Shown here: piece after piece, positions 60,696 to 64,000 of the stretch
Layout: the number at the start of each line of letters is the position of its first letter
Position numbering within the stretch: the stretch's first letter is position 1
Made by a program: the position numbers and the translations under genes
Assembly (NCBI RefSeq): GCF_014172405.1
Contig: NZ_WNXC01000002.1
Location: 248,001-312,000, forward strand
Length of the DNA: 64,000 nucleotides
DNA from: Pedobacter gandavensis
GTDB taxonomy: Bacteria > Bacteroidota > Bacteroidia > Sphingobacteriales > Sphingobacteriaceae
Direction: 5' to 3'
The notes under the pieces: generated by a model
Told to the model about the DNA's origin: nothing
Seen by the model: the letters and a program-made list of their open reading frames with translations, nothing else
Databases searched by the model: none

Positions 60696-61268
60696 TTAAG
60701 GTGTAATTAAGAAGGGTAAAATCAACCAGGTCATCAACAATCCACCGATAAAAAAGCCAATTACAGCGATTAAAGAAGGTACTTGCAAGTTTGACAAACC
60801 TGATATTGCATGCCCGGAGGTACAACCACCAGCATATCTCGAACCAAAACCAACTAAAATTCCTCCGGAGAGCAATAGCAACCAGGTTTTTGGAGCGGAT
60901 AATGCGGCCAGCGAAAACAACTCATCTGGATTCAGCTGCCCATTAAAGTGAATCCCCATCCCTCGAAGATCCTTTACTGTAGCTGCCGATAGCTCCAAGG
61001 CATTCGGGTTAGACAGGAACTCGGAGGAAATCCATCCACCGATGATGGCACCAACCAAAAACAACAAGTTCCAACGTTGTGTTTTCCAGTCGAAATCAAA
61101 AAACTTAACCTGCTTACCGGCACCGGCCATGCTGCACATCGTCCTTAAATTGGAAGAAAAACCAAAAGATTTACCCCAATAAATGAGCAACAACATAATC
61201 AGTATAATCATAAAGCCCGAAAAGTACCATGCCCAGGGCTGCCTTATAAAATCTATCATAGTATTCAT
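60696..61268 (-). CDS. YeeE/YedE-type membrane protein, larger half (PmpA-like)
   Basis: A 190-residue membrane protein from ATG 61268; the frame reaches a TTG at 61277. It has about five helices and the Cys motif RYAGGCTSGHAISGL. The long first loop with GKQVKFFDFDWK is typical of one half of the pair. It is thought to import thiosulfate or another sulfur ion, and lies 10 bases before the PmpB-like gene and 12-21 bases after the TauE/SafE gene. Confidence 0.9.
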   Translation of the reverse strand: MNTMIDFIRQPWAWYFSGFMIILIMLLLIYWGKSFGFSSNLRTMCSMAGAGKQVKFFDFDWKTQRWNLLFLVGAIIGGWISSEFLSNPNALELSAATVKDLRGMGIHFNGQLNPDELFSLAALSAPKTWLLLLSGGILVGFGSRYAGGCTSGHAISGLSNLQVPSLIAVIGFFIGGLLMTWLILPFLITP

Positions 61269-61289
61269 TTTATACAATTTAAATATTCC

Positions 61290-62084
61290 TTAAAACATCA
61301 GTTCTTTGGTCAGGATGTAAACACCCATCACCAATACGAACCATCCGAAACCAATTTTCAGTTGCTTACTGTCCACCTTTTTACTGAGGTTACCACCTAT
61401 AAAAATCCCGACAATCGCAATGAATGTAATCTTCAATAAAAAGATCCAGTCGATATCAAAATGGCCAAAATCTCCGGAAAAGCCGATTAAGGAATTCAAA
61501 GCGATGATAAATAGGGAGGTTCCTATAGCCTCTTTCATGGGCAGGCCCAGCAATACCACTAAAGTAGGAATCAGTAAAAAGCCACCACCAGCACCTAACA
61601 AGCCTGTGGTTAAACCAATACCAACGCCATACAATAATAATTTAGGCAGGTTTAGATTTTTAGAAACTGAAGATTCTTCCAGTTTATTCTTTCCACTTCT
61701 GATCATGGCCGTTGCGGCAATCAGCATGAGTACTGCAAAAAGACTCATCATCAACATGCGTTCTGTCAGCTCGAAATGATTAAAAGAAGCAATATGATGC
61801 GGAATTGCAGGAATCAGGAACTTCCTGGTCAGCCAAACGGTAGTTACAGAACTTAATCCGAACAGCAATGCGGTTTTCACCTGGACCTGTCCATTTCTAT
61901 AATTCTGATAAGCGCCAACCAGACTGGTACTCCCTACGATAAACAAAGAATAAGAGGTGGCCATCAATGGCGCAATCCCAAATAGATACACCAATACCGG
62001 CACGGTTAAAATGGAGCCACCACCCCCTACTAATCCTAATGAAATACCAATGAGCGCCGAGGCCAGGTATGCAATAACTTCCAT
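61290..62084 (-). CDS. TauE/SafE-family sulfite or sulfur-anion exporter
   Basis: A 264-residue inner-membrane protein with eight helices and the two TauE/SafE half-signatures: IGISLGLVGGGGSILTVPVLVY near the start and GLTTGLLGAGGGFLLIPTLV in the second half. The family moves sulfite, sulfoacetate or related anions. It opens the sulfur run and is 67 bases downstream of the Crp-type regulator gene. Confidence 0.92.
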   Translation of the reverse strand: MEVIAYLASALIGISLGLVGGGGSILTVPVLVYLFGIAPLMATSYSLFIVGSTSLVGAYQNYRNGQVQVKTALLFGLSSVTTVWLTRKFLIPAIPHHIASFNHFELTERMLMMSLFAVLMLIAATAMIRSGKNKLEESSVSKNLNLPKLLLYGVGIGLTTGLLGAGGGFLLIPTLVVLLGLPMKEAIGTSLFIIALNSLIGFSGDFGHFDIDWIFLLKITFIAIVGIFIGGNLSKKVDSKQLKIGFGWFVLVMGVYILTKELMF

Positions 62085-62151
62085 ATTTATTTCCTTTAGG
62101 ACAAAGATGTAAATTCTGCACCTGACTTCGGGTGACTTTTGTCACCCAGTT

Positions 62152-62793
62152 TTATTTTTTTAACTCAATATAGTTCCTGAATAACTTTATTTCGCCCTTT
62201 TGTTCCATTTTCTTGAGTAATCTGGAGATCACTTCTCTGGAAGAATTCAGATCGGAGGCAATCTCCTGATGGGTTAGGTTGAGCTGATTGGTTTCCAGCT
62301 GTTCTGCTTGTTTTTGAAGGTAAAAGCTCAACCTTTCGTCGAGTCCGTTGAAGGCAATACCATCTATTACCTGTAATAATTCTTCAAATCTGGCGCGATA
62401 AGTTTCCATCACAAAATAATACCAGCTGGGATATTGCTTCATCAGGTCGTCCATCAAAGCGATGGGAACCATTAAAATGGTGCTGTCTTCAATTGCTTTG
62501 CCCATAATCTTACTGGATTCCTGCTTGGCCGCACAAATCATGGATAGCGCACAAGCTTCTCCTGGCTGCAGGTAGTACATAAAAAACTCATTCCCATCGG
62601 TACCTTCCCGATAAAGCTTTACCCGTCCTTCCACGATCAACACAGTAGACCTAAAATACTGTCCGGTTTGCATCAGGTGTTCGCCGGCTTTAAAATGTTT
62701 AATCGTAACCTCTTCAATTAACTTCGTTCTCAAGGCAGGCTCGAACTGAGGAAAAAGCGTATTTATATAATTGCTGATTGGCGTTGAATTCAT
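62152..62793 (-). CDS. Crp/Fnr-family transcriptional regulator
   Basis: A 213-residue regulator from ATG 62793; the longer frame begins at a TTG at 62823. The cyclic-nucleotide-binding-like domain (about 20-110, GEHLMQTGQYFRSTVLIVEGRVKLYRE) lacks an iron-sulfur Cys cluster. The C-terminal Crp helix-turn-helix is NLTHQEIASDLNSSREVISRLLKKMEQKGEI. It lies between the sulfur genes and a divergent DUF417 gene, so it probably controls one or both. The signal is unknown. Confidence 0.92.
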   Translation of the reverse strand: MNSTPISNYINTLFPQFEPALRTKLIEEVTIKHFKAGEHLMQTGQYFRSTVLIVEGRVKLYREGTDGNEFFMYYLQPGEACALSMICAAKQESSKIMGKAIEDSTILMVPIALMDDLMKQYPSWYYFVMETYRARFEELLQVIDGIAFNGLDERLSFYLQKQAEQLETNQLNLTHQEIASDLNSSREVISRLLKKMEQKGEIKLFRNYIELKK

Positions 62794-62805
62794 ATTTAGT
62801 TTGAT

Positions 62806-62852
62806 TTGTCCATGTAATCTCAAGTATTGTCCATGGCGTAGTCTTTAGACTA
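62806..62852. promoter_or_regulatory. Repeated motif and inverted repeat upstream of the Crp-like gene
   Basis: The exact nine-mer TTGTCCATG occurs at 62806-62814 and 62827-62835, 21 bases (two helix turns) apart. Next to it is the inverted repeat TAGTCT-TT-AGACTA (62839-62852). All lie in the 89-base gap between the divergent Crp-like gene and the DUF417 gene, where a regulator would be expected to bind. Confidence 0.5.
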
Positions 62853-62882
62853 TCCCGAACTTTGAAGCTTAACTATAAAATT

Positions 62883-63455
62883 ATGTCTTTTTCTTCTTTA
62901 CTTGAAACCCTTTCGGGTTTATCATCGCTAAGTATCCGTTTCCTCCGCATTGCGATTGCCATTGTGCTGATCTGGATTGGCGGATTAAAAGTCTACAATT
63001 ACGAAGCGGAAGGCATTGTTCCTTTTGTGGCAAACTCCCCGGTGATGTCCTTCCTTTACGCACATCCTTCCGAATATAAACCTTATATGCAAAAAGAAGG
63101 CGAAGCCAATCCGGAGAAAATTGCCTGGCATACGGCCAATCACACTTACCTGTTTTCTTATGGATTGGGTGCTGTGTTGGTCCTATTTGGCATCCTGTTA
63201 TTGCTCAACAGCTACAACCCTGCTATTGGCATGGCTGGCGCAGCATTAGTCATCCTGATGTCGGTAGTTACCCTTTCGTTTTTAATCACGACAAAAGATT
63301 CCTGGGTTCCTGATCTCGGAGATCCAAACCATGGTTTCCCCTTACTTTCTGCCCGGGGCAGACTCGTTGTTAAAGACATCATAATGATGGCAGGTGCTTT
63401 TGTTGCTTTATGTGATTCCGCAAAACAATACCTCCATAAGACACAAAACGCTTAA
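62883..63455 (+). CDS. DUF417 (YkgB-like) inner-membrane protein
   Basis: A 190-residue membrane protein from ATG 62883; the open frame to 62862 would need a TTG. It has four helices and the DUF417 pattern: IRFLRIAIAIVLIWIGGLKVYNYEAEGIVPFVANSPVM in the first part and TLSFLITTKDSW, then a C-terminal GRLVVKDIIMMAGAF. E. coli relatives are YkgB and RclC; RclC is linked to reactive-chlorine stress. The gene faces away from the Crp-like gene, and its last four bases overlap the end of the small gene on the other strand. Confidence 0.85.
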   Translation: MSFSSLLETLSGLSSLSIRFLRIAIAIVLIWIGGLKVYNYEAEGIVPFVANSPVMSFLYAHPSEYKPYMQKEGEANPEKIAWHTANHTYLFSYGLGAVLVLFGILLLLNSYNPAIGMAGAALVILMSVVTLSFLITTKDSWVPDLGDPNHGFPLLSARGRLVVKDIIMMAGAFVALCDSAKQYLHKTQNA

Positions 63456-63691
63456 TTGTATCTTTTCCCTTTTTGTTTCCAGCTGGAAATATTAAAAAGG
63501 AGACCTACTACAATGAACAATCCTCCGGTAAAGGTAAGCCAGGGAAAGGATTTAGCGCCATTAATATTAATTGCCCAATCATGGCCGTCAACCGCATTAA
63601 CATAGTTTAAATTACGAAAAACTACTAACCCGATGATGGTCATGATTACACCCATCACGATCAATACTTTGCTTGTTGTTTTCATGATCAA
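63452..63691 (-). CDS. Small membrane protein, 79 residues
   Basis: A short hypothetical protein with two hydrophobic helices (VLIVMGVIMTIIGLVVF and GGLFIVVGLLFNI) separated by a polar loop. It follows the azurin gene by 12 bases on the same strand and probably shares its transcript. I do not recognise a family. The stop overlaps the end of the DUF417 gene by four bases in the opposite direction. Confidence 0.7.
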   Translation of the reverse strand: MIMKTTSKVLIVMGVIMTIIGLVVFRNLNYVNAVDGHDWAININGAKSFPWLTFTGGLFIVVGLLFNISSWKQKGKRYN

Positions 63692-63703
63692 TATATTTTA
63701 AAT

Positions 63704-64000
63704 TTATTCTACAATCAGTTTACCCCGCATTGTGGCAACATGCCCTGGAAAAGTACAGATATAATCATAGGTGCCTTTTTCAGGAACGGTAAATTCAATC
63801 GTGTCAGATTCATTACCACCAAGTAGTTTGGTATGCGCAATAATTTTACTGCTTTCAGATTTAGGAATGAAATCATTGTCTTTTGCAGTCAAAGCTTTTT
63901 TCGCAAAATCATCAATATCAGTTCCTGGAACAAGCAATACAAAGTTATGTCCCATCACATTTTTATCCATGGTGCCAATGTGTGTAAATGTTAAGGTAAT
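63704..64000 (-). CDS. Azurin, partial (5' end beyond the window)
   Basis: A blue copper protein that carries electrons in the periplasm. The frame continues to the end of the window without a stop; the first residues visible are TLTFTHIG before MDKNVMGHN, so the Met at 63968-63970 is internal and not the start. The copper ligands are all visible: His in VMGHNF, then Cys, His and Met in CTFPGHVATM. The signal peptide lies outside the window. A small membrane protein gene follows. Confidence 0.9.
   Translation of the reverse strand: MTLTFTHIGTMDKNVMGHNFVLLVPGTDIDDFAKKALTAKDNDFIPKSESSKIIAHTKLLGGNESDTIEFTVPEKGTYDYICTFPGHVATMRGKLIVE

Noticed and set aside
63704..63970. A complete 88-residue copper protein starting at 63970
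   Set aside because: The frame is open to the window end, and the residues before the Met match the azurin strand preceding MGHN, so the gene is partial.
1..64000. CRISPR array, insertion sequence or prophage
   Set aside because: I found no regularly spaced exact repeats of CRISPR length, no transposase or integrase, and no phage structural gene.

Overview
The window looks like a chromosomal segment of a Bacteroidota bacterium of the Sphingobacteriaceae, most like Pedobacter. This rests on two SusC/SusD outer-membrane uptake loci with ECF sigma and FecR-type anti-sigma genes, Bacteroidota promoters (TTTG about 20 bases before TAnnTTTG), a glutamine synthetase type III, an S46 dipeptidyl-peptidase, a pirin, a class I fructose-bisphosphatase and moderately AT-rich intergenic DNA. 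The genus is an inference from gene content. I see no rRNA, insertion sequence, prophage, origin or CRISPR array.

Layout. 0-10 kb: a PAS sensor histidine kinase, three small GNAT acetyltransferases, a pirin, a PAS protein that ends at the phospho-acceptor helix, and unknown genes including a UbiA-like membrane protein with a methyltransferase. 10-19 kb: tandem AraC regulators, a frameshifted lipoprotein remnant, a protein with kinase-like motifs, a GH20 hexosaminidase and a hybrid histidine kinase. 19-25 kb: a GNAT-MarR operon with a palindromic operator in its promoter, peptidase E and purL. 25-32 kb: SusCD locus 1 (sigma, fecR, susC, susD). 32-37 kb: Nramp and MFS transporters, a TetR regulator and a secreted alpha/beta hydrolase. 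37-41 kb: trmN6, a YfcE-like phosphoesterase, fbp and rnhA, bracketed by two divergent copies of a complete tRNA-His transcription unit. 41-46 kb: tonB-like gene, glnN, purM and a hairpin-rich convergent intergenic region. 46-51 kb: S46 peptidase, MFS exporter and LysR regulator. 51-59 kb: SusCD locus 2, with a secreted phosphoesterase added at the end. 59-64 kb: a sulfide/persulfide-handling cluster (CstB-like dioxygenase-rhodanese, two YeeE/YedE halves, TauE/SafE, Crp/Fnr regulator), then a DUF417 membrane protein and an azurin running off the window end.

How the parts work together. Each SusCD locus carries the trans-envelope signalling set: TonB-linked SusC with an STN domain, FecR and ECF sigma, which should couple uptake of one substrate to its own expression. 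The TonB-like protein at 41 kb could energise such receptors. purL and purM serve purine synthesis, and glnN supplies glutamine, the amide donor for PurL.

The strongest new signal is in the leaders of the two susC genes. On the opposite strand, both have a perfect TAnnTTTG element whose first base is the last base of the CAT (start-codon complement), followed about 110 bases later by a hairpin and T-tract. Both carry two shared sequence boxes in the same order. This fits cis-antisense small RNAs like those known from ECF/anti-sigma-controlled Bacteroides polysaccharide loci. Other points worth a look are the invertible tRNA-His-flanked segment, the MarR operator, the kinase-like orphan protein, an ECF sigma factor with a hydrophobic tail, and a stand-alone version of a domain usually fused to RluA-type pseudouridine synthases.
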